64,000 bases of DNA from Blastopirellula marina DSM 3645 (GCF_000153105.1 NZ_CH672376.1:1984855-2048854); one strand, 5' to 3'; numbered from the stretch's first letter, positions 44,604-54,211 are shown. Program-made: numbers and translations. Notes: generated by a model from the sequence alone, not told the origin.

Positions 44604-45390
44604 AGGAATTCCCTCCGGAGAGTTGTTGGTAGTTACCCATCGCCAACAGAGCGAACATGATCACCAGAAACGAATCGCCGAAATTCGCGCCGAACAAGAT
44701 CACCAGTCCCGCGAAGGCCATCGATGCATAGAGCGAGTATTGCAGGCCGTTCACGCGATTGAACCAGAGAAATAGTTCGCGTGCGATCTGTCCACCGTCA
44801 AGCGGATAAACCGGCAGCAAATTTAAAACGCCCCAACCGATATTGATGAACAAAATGATCCAAACTAAGGCGCGAATTGCATGGGTGCCCGCCCCCAGGA
44901 CTTCGTTGCCTGGTCGAAGCAGTTCTAGCGCCAACGGCGGCCGCCCAGAGAGATAGCCTGCTCCCACAAGAATGAGAAAGGTGAGTCCCGCGAAACAAAA
45001 GCCAGCCAATGGTCCGGCGATGGAGATCGTAATTCGCGCCCAGGTCGAATTGCCGGCGCGTCGATACGATGCGCCATGCGGTGAGAAGCCAGGGTCATAG
45101 CTCGCCAACCCGCCAAAATGATAAAGCGTGATTTGCGGCGAGAAGCCATACCAGCGCATGAACATGGCGTGCCCCAACTCATGGATCAAGATCGATAAAA
45201 AGATGACCGCAATCGCAATGACCACGACGCGCGGATCCGACGTGCCGACATCCCCCCGACTGAACGCTTGCCCAAACTGATAGCCGAGTAAGAACGCCGT
45301 GATCCAGAAATAGACGCTGATCCGGACAGGAATGCCGAAGGCGGAAAACTGGATATCGTAGCTGGTTGGTTGAGGAGCAGAGAGATTCAC
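44584..45390 (-). CDS. M50-type site-2 metalloprotease
   Basis: 268 aa membrane protease. The zinc motif HELGH (His70 to His74) lies in a membrane helix, and LPVYPLDGG supplies the third ligand Asp. About five further hydrophobic helices are visible. Site-2 proteases cleave membrane-embedded substrates such as anti-sigma factors. Start is the GTG at 45390 with AGGA 6 bp upstream; a TTG at 45429 is an alternative but lacks a ribosome site. Followed by the SGNH-like gene on the same strand. No PDZ or CBS domain is present. Confidence 0.87.
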   Translation of the reverse strand: MNLSAPQPTSYDIQFSAFGIPVRISVYFWITAFLLGYQFGQAFSRGDVGTSDPRVVVIAIAVIFLSILIHELGHAMFMRWYGFSPQITLYHFGGLASYDPGFSPHGASYRRAGNSTWARITISIAGPLAGFCFAGLTFLILVGAGYLSGRPPLALELLRPGNEVLGAGTHAIRALVWIILFINIGWGVLNLLPVYPLDGGQIARELFLWFNRVNGLQYSLYASMAFAGLVILFGANFGDSFLVIMFALLAMGNYQQLSGGNSFGGRPW

Positions 45391-45468
45391 GTCGTATCCT
45401 GAGAGAAAGCAAAGCGAGTTGTCGACCAAATTCTAGCACGAAGCGCGGTTGGACTCGATCCGAAACGA

Positions 45469-45498
45469 AAAACGCCGCACATCTCTGCGCGGCGTTTT
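45469..45498 (-). terminator. Terminator of the DUF1080 gene
   Basis: AAAACGCCGC (45469-45478) pairs with 45489-45498, 10-nt loop; the minus strand ends in a T run. It lies about 25 bp after the DUF1080 stop and upstream of the protease gene. Confidence 0.8.
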
Positions 45499-45522
45499 CG
45501 TTAACGGAATGTACCCAGAGCG

Positions 45523-46212
45523 TTAGTCGAGCTCTTTGATCATGATGTTTTTCCAGCGAACTTGCGTGCCCGCTTTCTCTTTGTCGCCGCCGATGCCGTG
45601 AACTTGCAGCGCGATCAAACCTTTCGACGTGAGGCCATCTTTCAGGTCGGCCGCCGGAACTCCATTGATCCAGGTCTTGATCGAATCGCCGCGGCACTCG
45701 ATGCGGTAATGGTTCCAGTCATCTTGCTTGAACGCTTTGCCTGCTTCCGGATTGTTCTTCAGATCGTTCAACCAGCCACGACGAGCTTCGTCATAGATGC
45801 CGCCGCTCCAAGCGCGAGCCGAAGGGTCGATCTCGACTTGATATCCGTGGACGCGATCCTTGGCCATCTTTTTCATTTTACCATCGCCAAAGTCAACTTC
45901 TGTGGCTTCGGGAAAGACCTGGCTGCGGATCTGGATGCCGGAGTTTAGTTTCGGATCGACTTTGAAATCGACTTCCAAGATGAAGTCGCCATATTCTTTG
46001 TTGGTGCAAAGGAAAGTGTTGGGCGTATTCAGCGTCGACGTGCCGACGATCTCGTCTCCTTCAATCGTGTAGACCGCTTTGCCGCCGTGCTGCGTGAAGC
46101 CTTCCAGATTTTTGCCGTTGAATAGCGGCTTGAAGCCATCGGCGTCCGCCGCCAGCGAGAAAGAGCAAGCGACCAATCCAAGCAGCAGCGCCGAGGCGAT
46201 TCGTTTCAACAT
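45523..46212 (-). CDS. DUF1080 (3-keto-disaccharide hydrolase-like) secreted protein
   Basis: 229 aa with signal peptide [21 protein letters not shown]. One DUF1080 domain, with all usual strands: [87 protein letters not shown]. This is a more canonical family member than the one at 5953-6600. Probably periplasmic or surface carbohydrate metabolism; exact substrate unknown. Own terminator, single-gene unit. Confidence 0.9.
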   Translation of the reverse strand: MLKRIASALLLGLVACSFSLAADADGFKPLFNGKNLEGFTQHGGKAVYTIEGDEIVGTSTLNTPNTFLCTNKEYGDFILEVDFKVDPKLNSGIQIRSQVFPEATEVDFGDGKMKKMAKDRVHGYQVEIDPSARAWSGGIYDEARRGWLNDLKNNPEAGKAFKQDDWNHYRIECRGDSIKTWINGVPAADLKDGLTSKGLIALQVHGIGGDKEKAGTQVRWKNIMIKELD

Positions 46213-46395
46213 ACTTAGGTTCCAGGGGTAGGGCAGGGGGGTGATTGATTGGTTGTCAAAATCTCAGGATAGTTGAGTATCTGCGCGTTGTCGATTAGTT
46301 GTCCAGGTTTTGGCCGCCAGATTGCCTATCGCACTCGATGGCAAGCGAAAATAGTCGCTATTTCGCGTGAAATGCCATTTCCGCGGCGAGGCGAC

Positions 46396-46401
46396 TATAA
46401 T
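46396..46401 (+). promoter_or_regulatory. Candidate -10 box (TATAAT)
   Basis: Perfect TATAAT about 80 bp before the sialate esterase start. No clear -35 at normal spacing. Weak call. Confidence 0.3.
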
Positions 46402-46480
46402 GTCCCTTCTCGCAGATTGCTTCCTGCCAGTTCGTTTCCCTCCCCCCTCAACTTATTCACCTCGCTATTGGAGATTCCCA

Positions 46481-48007
46481 ATGAAGCTTCGATTCCTCCA
46501 GATTGCCGCGACGGCAATTGGTCTGTCTGCGCTCTTTGCGACTAGCCGCCTCCAGGCCGAAGTCCAGGTACCGGCTCTCTTTACGGACCACATGGTGCTA
46601 CAGCGCGATCTGCCGGTCGTCGTTTGGGGCACGGCCGCCAAGGGCGAAGAGGTCGCCGTCTCGGTCGCTTCGTTGGCAGGCAAAGCGACTGCCGACGCCG
46701 ACGGGCATTGGAAAGTCACGTTGGGCGAGTTGCCGGCAGGCGGCCCGCATCGCTTGGTGATCCAAGGCAAGAACGAAATTGCAATCGAAGACGTGCTGGT
46801 CGGTGAGGTCTGGGTTTGCTCGGGCCAATCGAACATGCAGTGGCCCATTGATCGCGCCATCGACGCCGATCTGGAAGTGCTGACCGCCAAACTGCCGCAG
46901 TTGCGTTTGATCACCGTGCCGAACGTCGCCGCGCAGTCGCCCAAGTCTGACTTCAACGGCAAGTGGGACGTCTGCACGCCGGAAACGGTGAAGGGCTTTT
47001 CTGCAGTTGGTTTCCTCTTTGGTCGTCAGTTGCAGCAAACGCTCGACGTACCGGTTGGATTGATCGACAACGCGTGGGGCGGTTCGGCGGCCGAAGCTTG
47101 GACCAATCGCGACTTGTTGGAAGCGGATACTCGCTATGCCGACATGTTGAAGGGCTGGGACCAACGCGTCGCTGATTACGATGCGAAGCTGGCCGATTAC
47201 AAAACGGCGCTGGCGACTTGGAATCAGTCGTCCGACAAGAAATCAGCGGACAAGCCGCAGCCCCCCAAAGATCCCGGCGTCAACGGAAACCATCGTCCGG
47301 CGAATCTTTATAACGGCGTCTTGAACCCGATCATCGGCTACGGCATCCGCGGCGCGATCTGGTATCAAGGCGAATCGAACGCTGGTCGTCCCGAAGAGTA
47401 TGGACATCTCTTCCCGATGATGATTCAAAACTGGCGCGACGATTGGGCGCAAGGAGACTTCTCGTTTTATTGGGTCCAGTTGGCGGACTTCAAAGCCGAG
47501 AGTCCAGAGCCTGTCGACAGCAGTTGGGCTGCCCTGCGTGAGTCGCAAACCTTCACAATGGACAAGCTGCCGAACACGGGGGAAGCGGTGATCATCGATC
47601 TGGGCGAAGGTCGCGACATTCATCCGCGTAACAAGCAAGATGTCGCGAAGCGCTTGGCGCGAATCGCGCTGGCTCGCGACTACGGAATTGCGGTTCCGTA
47701 TCAAAGCCCTCGCTTCAAAAGCTTGGAAGTGAAAGATGGCAAAGCGCTTGTCACGTTCAACACGTACGGTACGAAGTTGTATTCGTTTGACGCCCAGCAA
47801 CCGGTTGGCTTCGCGATCGCCGGCGCCGATGGCAAATATGTGTGGGCGACGGCCAAGCTGGTCGGCGACGACAAGGTCGAAGTTTCGAGTCCCAGCGTGA
47901 AGGAGCCGGTCAGCGTTCGTTATGCGTGGGCGGACAACCCGGTCTGCACCTTGCAAAACTCGGCCGGCTTGCCGGTGACGCCGTTCCGAAGCGACAAGCC
48001 GGAATAA
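46481..48007 (+). CDS. Sialate O-acetylesterase-like (SGNH) exported enzyme
   Basis: 508 aa with signal peptide MKLRFLQIAATAIGLSALFATSRLQA. The N-terminal PALFTDHMVLQRDLPVVVWGTA and the catalytic SGNH block GEVWVCSGQSNMQWP (Ser in GQSNM) are diagnostic of the family; ICGYGIRGAIWYQGESNA-like GIRGAIWYQGESNA is block III and the C-terminal HPRNKQDVAKRLARIAL is the DxxH-like end. Removes acetyl groups from sialic acids or, in planctomycetes, more likely from algal or hemicellulosic polysaccharides. GGAG 7 bp before ATG 46481 sets the start. Ends before a strong terminator. Confidence 0.92.
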   Translation: MKLRFLQIAATAIGLSALFATSRLQAEVQVPALFTDHMVLQRDLPVVVWGTAAKGEEVAVSVASLAGKATADADGHWKVTLGELPAGGPHRLVIQGKNEIAIEDVLVGEVWVCSGQSNMQWPIDRAIDADLEVLTAKLPQLRLITVPNVAAQSPKSDFNGKWDVCTPETVKGFSAVGFLFGRQLQQTLDVPVGLIDNAWGGSAAEAWTNRDLLEADTRYADMLKGWDQRVADYDAKLADYKTALATWNQSSDKKSADKPQPPKDPGVNGNHRPANLYNGVLNPIIGYGIRGAIWYQGESNAGRPEEYGHLFPMMIQNWRDDWAQGDFSFYWVQLADFKAESPEPVDSSWAALRESQTFTMDKLPNTGEAVIIDLGEGRDIHPRNKQDVAKRLARIALARDYGIAVPYQSPRFKSLEVKDGKALVTFNTYGTKLYSFDAQQPVGFAIAGADGKYVWATAKLVGDDKVEVSSPSVKEPVSVRYAWADNPVCTLQNSAGLPVTPFRSDKPE

Positions 48008-48037
48008 GTGACGTCGGTTCGAGAAGAAGATCCATCG

Positions 48038-48074
48038 AAAGATCGCTCGCGCTTTTAGTGCGAGCGATCTTTTT
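48038..48074 (+). terminator. Rho-independent terminator of the sialate esterase
   Basis: AAAGATCGCTCGC (48038-48050) pairs with GCGAGCGATCTTT (48060-48072), 9-nt loop, T tail. Confidence 0.9.
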
Positions 48075-48351
48075 CATGCGCAATTTGGAAATCCAAGAAG
48101 AATAGAACATGGAGGGCACGGTGAAGATCACGGAAAAACATGGCCGGAAAGCAAGCTTGCCGACAATGGCGAAGGTCCAGTCGATAGGTTCTTCCAACGA
48201 AACTCGCGCCTTGGACGAAGGTGATTTTTGCGTAACGGTTCTATGGTCCGGCGCTCCATTCTTCTTCTCCATCCGTAGTTCCAAACCGCGGCGCCGCCTA
48301 TAATCGGCGCTTTCCTATTTTTCCGTACGCCGTAGAGCAGGGCAGGGGACT
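48075..48351 (+). promoter_or_regulatory. Upstream region of the 48352 gene with TATAAT at 48298-48303
   Basis: 277 bp with no accepted gene; one 64-codon open frame (48109-48303) has no ribosome site or recognisable content. A perfect TATAAT (48298-48303) lies 48 bp before the downstream start, preceded by a GC-rich spacer and no obvious -35. Likely promoter of the two-gene 48352/dtd operon. Confidence 0.4.
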
Positions 48352-49011
48352 TTGGCTGGATTCTTTCGCATCATCTCGATCGCCGCTGCGTCGCTGTTGG
48401 CGTTGAATCTTCTGCTGGGGCTGCGGATCGGCGACTATCACGGCGACTACGAAAGTTTGCACGCCCTGGCGGAAGAGTCGCGTCAGCCGCTCGCGCGACG
48501 TAATCCGCAAAGTGAAGAAAAACTAGCCGCCCAGATGGCGGTGTGGGACGCAACCCGCTCGCGCGCTAGTTTCCACATTTTAATCGGCATGCTGGGAACG
48601 CTGGGTTGTGTCGCCGTTTGCAGCATCGGCGTCACCTACTTTGTCGGCACAAGTCGCTGGTGCAAAGAAGTGACCGAAGCGTACGGTCTCGATCCCCAAT
48701 GGGCGATCCGCAGTGCAGCGCTCAAGCGTCAAGCGTTTCCCTTGGCGATTAGCAGCATGGTTGCGATGATGGTTTTGGTCGCCATGGGCGGCGTCGCCGC
48801 AAGTCCTGACAATTTTCCCCAGTGGTCCGCGGCGATGGCGACTCCCCACTCGATCGCCGCGTTTCTCACGGTCGGCTTTGTGGCGCTCGCTTTGTTTCGT
48901 CAAGCGACTTTGATTCAAGAGAACTATCAAATGATCGAAGCGATTACCGCCGCCGTCTCTGCGATTCGAGATGACTCCCACTTCGCGGCGCCGCAGGAGC
49001 CGGCCGAATGA
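48352..49011 (+). CDS. Hypothetical membrane protein, coupled to dtd
   Basis: 219 aa, not recognised. About four hydrophobic helices ([78 protein letters not shown]) with polar linkers. No ATG is available near the 5' end; the first start-like codon is the TTG at 48352, close to an AGGGGAC, so the exact start is uncertain. The stop overlaps the dtd start (ATGA), so the two are translationally coupled. No functional link to tRNA editing is evident. Confidence 0.65.
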   Translation: MAGFFRIISIAAASLLALNLLLGLRIGDYHGDYESLHALAEESRQPLARRNPQSEEKLAAQMAVWDATRSRASFHILIGMLGTLGCVAVCSIGVTYFVGTSRWCKEVTEAYGLDPQWAIRSAALKRQAFPLAISSMVAMMVLVAMGGVAASPDNFPQWSAAMATPHSIAAFLTVGFVALALFRQATLIQENYQMIEAITAAVSAIRDDSHFAAPQEPAE

Positions 49012-49457
49012 GAGCCGTCGTGCAAAGAGTCGCTTCGGCCAGTGTTCGCGTCGAAGGCGAAATCGTCGGCGCGATTCAGCAAGGCCTGCTGGTGTTGCTC
49101 GGCGTCGAACCCAACGACACCAGCGCCGATGTCGCCTACTTGGCTGACAAGACGGCGAACCTGCGAATCTTTGAAGATGACGCGGGCAAGATGAATCTCT
49201 CGGTGATCGACATCGGCGGCGCGGTGCTGGCCGTCAGTCAGTTCACGTTGTTGGGCGATTGTCGCAAAGGTCGTCGACCGGCGTTCACGGGCGCGGCGCC
49301 GCCCGAGTTGGCCAACGTGCTGTACGAAGAATATGTCGCCGCCGTTGGTCGGTTGGGGTTGCCTGTGGAGACCGGCGTCTTCCGCGCGCAGATGGAAGTC
49401 TCGCTCCTCAACGATGGCCCGGTGACGCTCCTCTTGGATAGTCGCAAACAGTTTTAG
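49008..49457 (+). CDS. dtd: D-aminoacyl-tRNA deacylase
   Basis: 149 aa, family length. Removes D-amino acids and glycine mischarged on tRNA. Signatures: [21 protein letters not shown] at the N-terminus, [20 protein letters not shown], and near the C-terminus [11 protein letters not shown], equivalent to the NxGPVT motif with the Gly-cisPro pair. Start overlaps the upstream membrane-protein stop; the 3' end overlaps the convergent gene by 4 bp. Confidence 0.95.
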   Translation: MRAVVQRVASASVRVEGEIVGAIQQGLLVLLGVEPNDTSADVAYLADKTANLRIFEDDAGKMNLSVIDIGGAVLAVSQFTLLGDCRKGRRPAFTGAAPPELANVLYEEYVAAVGRLGLPVETGVFRAQMEVSLLNDGPVTLLLDSRKQF

Positions 49458-49936
49458 ACTTCGTCGGGCGGCGTCGCTTGTTCGCGTGTGAAATGGACGC
49501 GGTATTGATTCAGCAGCTTCGTCAGCGCTTTGGCGCTGCGGCCATAGTTGTTCGGCAACAGTTCATCCAAGCGATTGCGTTTTTCGTCTTGCTGAGGGCC
49601 CGGCTTGCGATAGAAGCCGGTCATCTGTTGCCCCCACAATCCAGAGTGACTGACCAGCTCTGACTCGAAGCGATCAATCTCGTCCCAGGCGACATGCTGC
49701 GACGTGAAAAGATAGCAGTAACGAATCCCGGTCTCATCGATACGTAACCAAGAGCTGCGCGGCCAAATCTCGGCGGTTCCCAGCACGCCGCAGGCGACGA
49801 AGAAAAAGCCAGCGACGTACCCGATCTCTTTTCCAGAGATGCCGAGCGCCATGCAGGAGAGCGCCAGAAGCGAACTGGCGCCGGCCATCAACATGGCGCG
49901 GCGACCGCTGGGATAAAGCGTAAGCGGGTTTTCCAT
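49454..49936 (-). CDS. Hypothetical two-helix membrane protein with PH-like domain
   Basis: 160 aa. Two hydrophobic helices ([19 protein letters not shown] and [19 protein letters not shown]) are followed by a strand-rich cytosolic part ([29 protein letters not shown]), resembling a bacterial PH-like domain. Start ATG 49936 overlaps the TGA of the upstream gene by one base (TGATG), so the genes are coupled. Not a named family. Confidence 0.65.
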   Translation of the reverse strand: MENPLTLYPSGRRAMLMAGASSLLALSCMALGISGKEIGYVAGFFFVACGVLGTAEIWPRSSWLRIDETGIRYCYLFTSQHVAWDEIDRFESELVSHSGLWGQQMTGFYRKPGPQQDEKRNRLDELLPNNYGRSAKALTKLLNQYRVHFTREQATPPDEV

Positions 49937-50679
49937 CAGCGCGTGATCGGAAATGTCTGCGGTTGAAATGTTTGTGGCTGAGTGGCCATCGCCGGCGCTT
50001 CTTGCAGCTCTTGCGACGACGGATGGAGATGATAGTGCTCCATCAGCAGCGGATCGCCCACGGCCGCAAACAGCAGCACGGCCAGTTTTGCATAGGTCGA
50101 GACGTTGGACCACATGCTATTGGGATTCCAAAACTTGATCGCCGTGCCAAAGGACTTTTTGAATCGCGGTCGAAACGAATGCCATTCGACGCTCCAGATT
50201 TCATCGAGGGTCAAGTGGACCATGAAGCCGAGGAAGACGGCGCCCGTTTTTAATAACCGGATATCAAGTTCATCGCCAGACACGACCAGAAACGCGCAGA
50301 GCGCCGCGGAGATCGCGGCCGGTACGCTGTGCCACATCCCGCGATGCTTGGTGTATTTTTTGAAAACTTCGGCGACGCCAAACCGGATCACGATGTAGAT
50401 GATCGCACCGGCGAGTGCGATCGCTTCGGGATCCATGCCGAGCCGGCGAAAACGATCGATCATCAGCATCGGCGCCATTGCGGCGACAAACGCCGAAATT
50501 TCTTTCACTGGGCGCCCTGAACCGCTGTCGAGATCTGGCAAGATGCCGGCGATGCTGCACAGCCCTGCGCTCAGCATGCAGGTGGTCGCCGAAATGTCAG
50601 GCATGAAAGTATAGGCGGCGGCGCCATAGCCAACGCCGATGATGGTGCTGGTCGTAATGTGGGTGTTGAAACCGGCCAT
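49936..50679 (-). CDS. YdjM/DUF457-family membrane-bound metal-dependent hydrolase-like protein
   Basis: 247 aa polytopic membrane protein. Family-typical metal-binding positions: FNTHI near the N-terminus, LPDLDS, KHRGMWHS, and HLTLDEIWS. The fold is an integral-membrane metal hydrolase of unknown substrate. The C-terminal 40 residues (HLHPSSQELQEAPAMATQPQTFQPQTFPITR) are a polar tail with a repeated QPQTF unit. First gene of a two-gene unit with the PH-like protein. Confidence 0.8.
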   Translation of the reverse strand: MAGFNTHITTSTIIGVGYGAAAYTFMPDISATTCMLSAGLCSIAGILPDLDSGSGRPVKEISAFVAAMAPMLMIDRFRRLGMDPEAIALAGAIIYIVIRFGVAEVFKKYTKHRGMWHSVPAAISAALCAFLVVSGDELDIRLLKTGAVFLGFMVHLTLDEIWSVEWHSFRPRFKKSFGTAIKFWNPNSMWSNVSTYAKLAVLLFAAVGDPLLMEHYHLHPSSQELQEAPAMATQPQTFQPQTFPITR

Positions 50680-50903
50680 GAGTCCCCTGCTTCCATCCTT
50701 TGATTTCTCGAGCGCGACGTACGGGTACCGACGGTCTGCGGTTGTACGCGAAACGTGCGCGGCGACGCCAGTCCAAAACGTTCCGCCGCTAGCATCGCGG
50801 CGAAACTGATCTTCGAGCGAAACGATCGGGTCGATATACTGCTTCGCCGCGGTGCGCGTGACCGCACCAAATCAGGAACTTGAGAGAAAGAAGGCGCCGA
50901 GCG

Positions 50904-51851
50904 ATGGCGAACGGATACGACGTATTGATGGTGATTGTGCTGCTCGCGGCGACGGCCTGGGGTTTGTACAAAGGGATGGCGTGGCAGATCGCCTCGTTCG
51001 CGTCGATCTTCGCCAGCTATGTGTTGTCTGTGCAGCTGCGCGAACCGGTTGCGGCCCTCTTTCCCATGGATCCTCCGTGGAACAAATTGGCGGCGATGCT
51101 CGCGCTGTACGTCGGCTGCTCGCTGGTCGTCTGGGTCGGTTTTCGATTCATCTCGAAAACGATCGAAAGCATGAAGCTCAAGGATTTCGACCGTCAGGTT
51201 GGCGCCTTGTTGGGCGCGGCCAAGGGCGTTTTGCTCTGCGTGATCATCACGATGTTCTCGGTTTCGTTTGCGACCGGCAATCGTCGCGAAGAGATCGTGC
51301 AGTCGAGGTCTGGATACTACATCTCGCATTTTATCGACAAAGCCCAGGCGATCATGCCGCAAGAGGTGCATACCGCCGTGAAGCCGTACATCGACAACTT
51401 TCAGCAGCAGATCGGAGATCAACCGCCGATCACGACCGCCAATATTTTTTCCGGCGATCCGGCCCAGCCGACGGCGACCAATCCACAGGCGCCAGATCCG
51501 TACCAGGTCATCCCGCAGCAGTGGCAACAGGACGCGCAGCAAGGCTACAACCAGCTGAAGGCCGACTACGGCCAGATCCAGGGAGCGGTCGATCAGGCGC
51601 TCCAAAATCCGCAACAAGCAGCCCAGCCGTATGTGAACCAATTTCAGCAGAATTTGCGCGACCAAGTGCAGCGCGAAATCGACCAGCGCTGGGGCGCCGC
51701 GACGCAAGGCTATCAACAGCCGAATTACACCCCGCAGCAACAAGGCTACCAGCAGCAAGGTTACGCGCCGCAGCCGGCCTATCCGCAGCAGCAGGGATAC
51801 TATCCGCAAGGCTATGCACCGCAGCCCAGCGGCCAGCTCCCGCGGTATTGA
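50904..51851 (+). CDS. CvpA-family membrane protein with Gln/Tyr/Pro-rich tail
   Basis: 315 aa. Residues about 5-130 are a CvpA (colicin V production) domain with four membrane segments (YDVLMVIVLLAATAWGLYKG; IASFASIFASYVLSVQL; LAAMLALYVGCSLVVWVGFRF; VGALLGAAKGVLLCVIITMF). The C-terminal 150 residues are low-complexity, rich in Gln, Tyr and Pro with repeated QQGY/PQ units, unlike standard CvpA. Start ATG 50904 with GAAGG about 10 bp upstream. Single-gene unit followed by a 1.3-kb gene-free stretch. Confidence 0.82.
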   Translation: MANGYDVLMVIVLLAATAWGLYKGMAWQIASFASIFASYVLSVQLREPVAALFPMDPPWNKLAAMLALYVGCSLVVWVGFRFISKTIESMKLKDFDRQVGALLGAAKGVLLCVIITMFSVSFATGNRREEIVQSRSGYYISHFIDKAQAIMPQEVHTAVKPYIDNFQQQIGDQPPITTANIFSGDPAQPTATNPQAPDPYQVIPQQWQQDAQQGYNQLKADYGQIQGAVDQALQNPQQAAQPYVNQFQQNLRDQVQREIDQRWGAATQGYQQPNYTPQQQGYQQQGYAPQPAYPQQQGYYPQGYAPQPSGQLPRY

Positions 51852-52095
51852 GCGGCAGCTGAAGTGCGACAAAGGGCCTCGGGGATTCTCTCGGCCGAGC
51901 GGTTTTGGTGCAGGGGACCGGTTTTGGCCTAGATCGCTAAAACCCGAGGAAAATGGGCCCACAACCGAACATAAGAAACATTATCGGACGTTGGGGTGGG
52001 TTTGCGGTTGGGCCCTGCTTTTCTGGGATATGGCCGGACCTGTGAGCTTCTGGACAGGTTTCTGGTTCTTGGGAGCGTCCTTGGCGCCTGATCTT

Positions 52096-52158
52096 GTAGG
52101 GTCCGCTGTGCGGCCCAAGAATCACTCGTGCGGCGATGGTCCGCACTGCGGACCCTGC
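52096..52158. repeat. Inverted repeat with TAGGGTCCGC-type arms
   Basis: GTAGGGTCCGCTGTGCGG (52096-52113) pairs with 52141-52158 at 16 of 18 positions, with a 27-nt spacer. Arms of this kind resemble the dispersed REP-like palindromes of Pirellulaceae; whether it recurs in this genome cannot be seen here. Confidence 0.6.
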
Positions 52159-52626
52159 GAAAGATTTCAGTGGCGGTCTTGGTCTGGCGCGGTGAGCGGA
52201 AAGTGTTGGAGTTCGTGTCACGGTTGGGAGCGGATTTTGGTCGCCAGTTGGGAGCGAAAATCAACTCTCGAAATGTGATCGAATTCCGCCGGATTGGATT
52301 GCGGATCCAGGCTTCTAGCTGGAACTCTTGGAGTTCGTTTGGCCATCGCTAGCACGTTGAATTCGACGATCATTGGCCGACCCAAAATTGGGTGCTACCG
52401 CCCTGCTCTGTTTGGTTGTGTGCCGGTAGGTTTGAAATCCTGGGAAGGCAAATTGGTCTTTACGATTTCGTTACAGCGAGCGTAGAGAATTCAGACGATT
52501 GTCATTTGGTTTTTATTGGCTGAGCGCATAGGCCCAACGGGCCGCGATAAAGCAACTCTGTTGGCGGTCGAACCAAGCGACCACCAGCCAGAGTCGCAAG
52601 CCGATGAAATGCGGTTGGCCACTTCA

Positions 52627-52675
52627 GTCCGTGTTAGGATCGCCGAGCGCGTTCCATCGGCTTGCACCTCTGGCT
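52627..52675. repeat. Degenerate 49-bp repeat unit, copy 1 (copy 2 at 52809-52857)
   Basis: The two copies share 33 of 49 positions, with a common core ATCGCCGAGC, and are 182 bp apart. Copy 2 also matches 21 of 24 bases (52834-52857) of the right arm of the palindrome at 57364-57387. Together they suggest one family of intergenic elements scattered in this part of the chromosome. Confidence 0.5.
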
Positions 52676-53097
52676 AGCGTGACGATTTTCGACTGACTCG
52701 AGTCATGTTTTCCGTCCTTGATCCGTGGCTCGGCCGTGTTCCATTCTGGGATCCGAAAATAGCGCCACTTCAAAATACGCCTGCGAGCGAATGCGTTTGG
52801 CTGCTTTGATCCGTATTGGAATCGCCGAGCAAGTTTTCCTCGCTTGCGCAACAGGCTGCGAAGAGAGATGCCCGCCGGCTTTCCAATTTGTTCGCTGGAA
52901 GCAGGGGGCTTTGGCCATGATTTGGGGATCGCAACCAAAATCGCATATTTGGCGATCAAGCGTGAGGACGACGTCGCGCGGAACAGGCGATTCTTTTTGA
53001 TCCCGAGGAGTCTGCCGATCGTACGGAAGGGGCCTGAAATAGGGCGCGGCTTGTCTGGCGTGCGCAGGCATCGCCGGTTGTTCTTCATTGCTGGAAT

Positions 53098-53137
53098 AAA
53101 AAAAGCGTCCGGCCTGTGCGTGACAGACCGAACGCTT
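53098..53137 (-). terminator. Terminator of accA
   Basis: AAGCGTCCGGCCTGT (53103-53117) pairs with 53123-53137 (two G:T-type mismatches, 5-nt loop); on the minus strand a run of seven T follows. It lies 31 bp after the accA stop. Confidence 0.8.
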
Positions 53138-53167
53138 GATGTTGAGCGATGGCGGCAGGGCGCCGGA

Positions 53168-54154
53168 TTAGGCGGTTGCTTCGGTTTGGGTAACTTCTCG
53201 TTCCAAAAACTCACCCATGCGGCGGAATTTGTCGTAGCGCTGTTGGACCAGGTTATCGGCTTCGACGCCGTTGAGTTCTTTCAAGGTCTTCAGCAGGTAC
53301 ATCTTGAGCCGCGCCGCCATTTGGCGATGATCGCGATGAGCGCCGCCGAGCGGTTCTTCGATGACGTCGTCGACCACGCCAAACTTCGGCAGGTACTTCG
53401 ACGTGAAGCGCAGCGCGTCGGCCGCTTGCTCTTTGAACTGATGGCTCTTCCACAAAATGCCGGCGCAACCTTCCGGCGAGATCACCGAGTAGTACGAGTG
53501 CTGCAGCATCGCGACGCGATCACCCACGCCGATGCCGAGAGCGCCGCCAGAGCCCCCTTCGCCGATCACGACGCAGACGACCGGAGTCCGCAGTCGCGAC
53601 ATTGCGAACATCGCGTCGGCGACGGCCATCGCCTGGCCGCGTTCTTCGGCGCCGACGCCGGGATAGGCGCCCGGCGTGTCAATGAAGGCGATGACCGGAA
53701 TTTGGTACTTCTCAGCCAACTGCATCTTGGAGATCGCTTTGCGATAACCCTCGGGGTGTGCACAACCGAAGTAGCATTCGCTCCGTTCTTTGAGGTTGCG
53801 TCCCTTGAAGTGCCCGAGGAACATTACTTTGAACGCGTCGAGCTTGGCGAAGCCGGTCCGCAGGGCGCGATCGTCGCCGAACTTGCGGTCGCCGTGCAAC
53901 TCGACAAACTCGTCGAAGACCAGGTTCAAATAGTCGGCCGACTGCGGACGCTGTTGATGACGCGCGACTTCGACCGTTTGCCAGGCCGAGAGGTTCTCGT
54001 AGATCGACTTGGTCTTATCGGCGATCTCGCGCTTTAGCGAGCGGATTTCTTCTTGCGTCTCGACGCTGTCGTCTTTTTTCGCTTCGAGATCTTGTAGTTG
54101 CTTTTCTAAGCGTTCGATCGGTTCTTCAAAACCGAGATAAATTCTGGCGGCCAT
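53168..54154 (-). CDS. accA: Acetyl-CoA carboxylase carboxyltransferase subunit alpha
   Basis: 328 aa, standard length. Carries carboxyl transfer to acetyl-CoA in the first step of fatty acid synthesis, with AccD. Motifs: FVELHGDRKFGDDRA, GCAHPEGYRKA, FIDTPGAYPGVGAEERGQ, VIGEGGSGGALGIGVGDRVAML, SPEGCAGILWK. The N-terminal coiled coil (MAARIYLGFEEPIERLEKQ...) is typical. accD is not adjacent. Followed (in transcription) by a terminator at 53.1 kb; a kinase gene lies 57 bp upstream on the same strand, so the pair may be one unit. Confidence 0.95.
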   Translation of the reverse strand: MAARIYLGFEEPIERLEKQLQDLEAKKDDSVETQEEIRSLKREIADKTKSIYENLSAWQTVEVARHQQRPQSADYLNLVFDEFVELHGDRKFGDDRALRTGFAKLDAFKVMFLGHFKGRNLKERSECYFGCAHPEGYRKAISKMQLAEKYQIPVIAFIDTPGAYPGVGAEERGQAMAVADAMFAMSRLRTPVVCVVIGEGGSGGALGIGVGDRVAMLQHSYYSVISPEGCAGILWKSHQFKEQAADALRFTSKYLPKFGVVDDVIEEPLGGAHRDHRQMAARLKMYLLKTLKELNGVEADNLVQQRYDKFRRMGEFLEREVTQTEATA

Positions 54155-54211
54155 GCGCGGAGTTGACTCCCGTAGGATTGCGTAAGTTCTGAACGGCGCG
54201 AGTCTGCGGCG

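Larger units (their letters stand above)
51852..53097. other. 1.25-kb gene-free, repeat-containing region
   Basis: No coding sequence accepted. All open frames here are short or are antisense extensions of accA. Contains a long inverted repeat (52096-52158), two related 49-bp units (52627-52675 and 52809-52857), and a 10-bp unit GTTGGGAGCG repeated at 52223 and 52247. It probably is a decayed intergenic island built by repeat insertion. Confidence 0.55.

Noticed and set aside
48109-48303. 64-codon open frame upstream of the 48352 gene
   Set aside because: No ribosome site or recognisable features; overlaps the likely promoter.
50571-51962. 463-codon minus-strand open frame
   Set aside because: Antisense to the CvpA-like gene and part of the DUF457 gene; Arg/Leu-rich composition is that of a GC-rich shadow frame.
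52844-54037. 397-codon plus-strand open frame
   Set aside because: Antisense to accA across most of its length; accA has all family motifs and codon use fits the minus strand.
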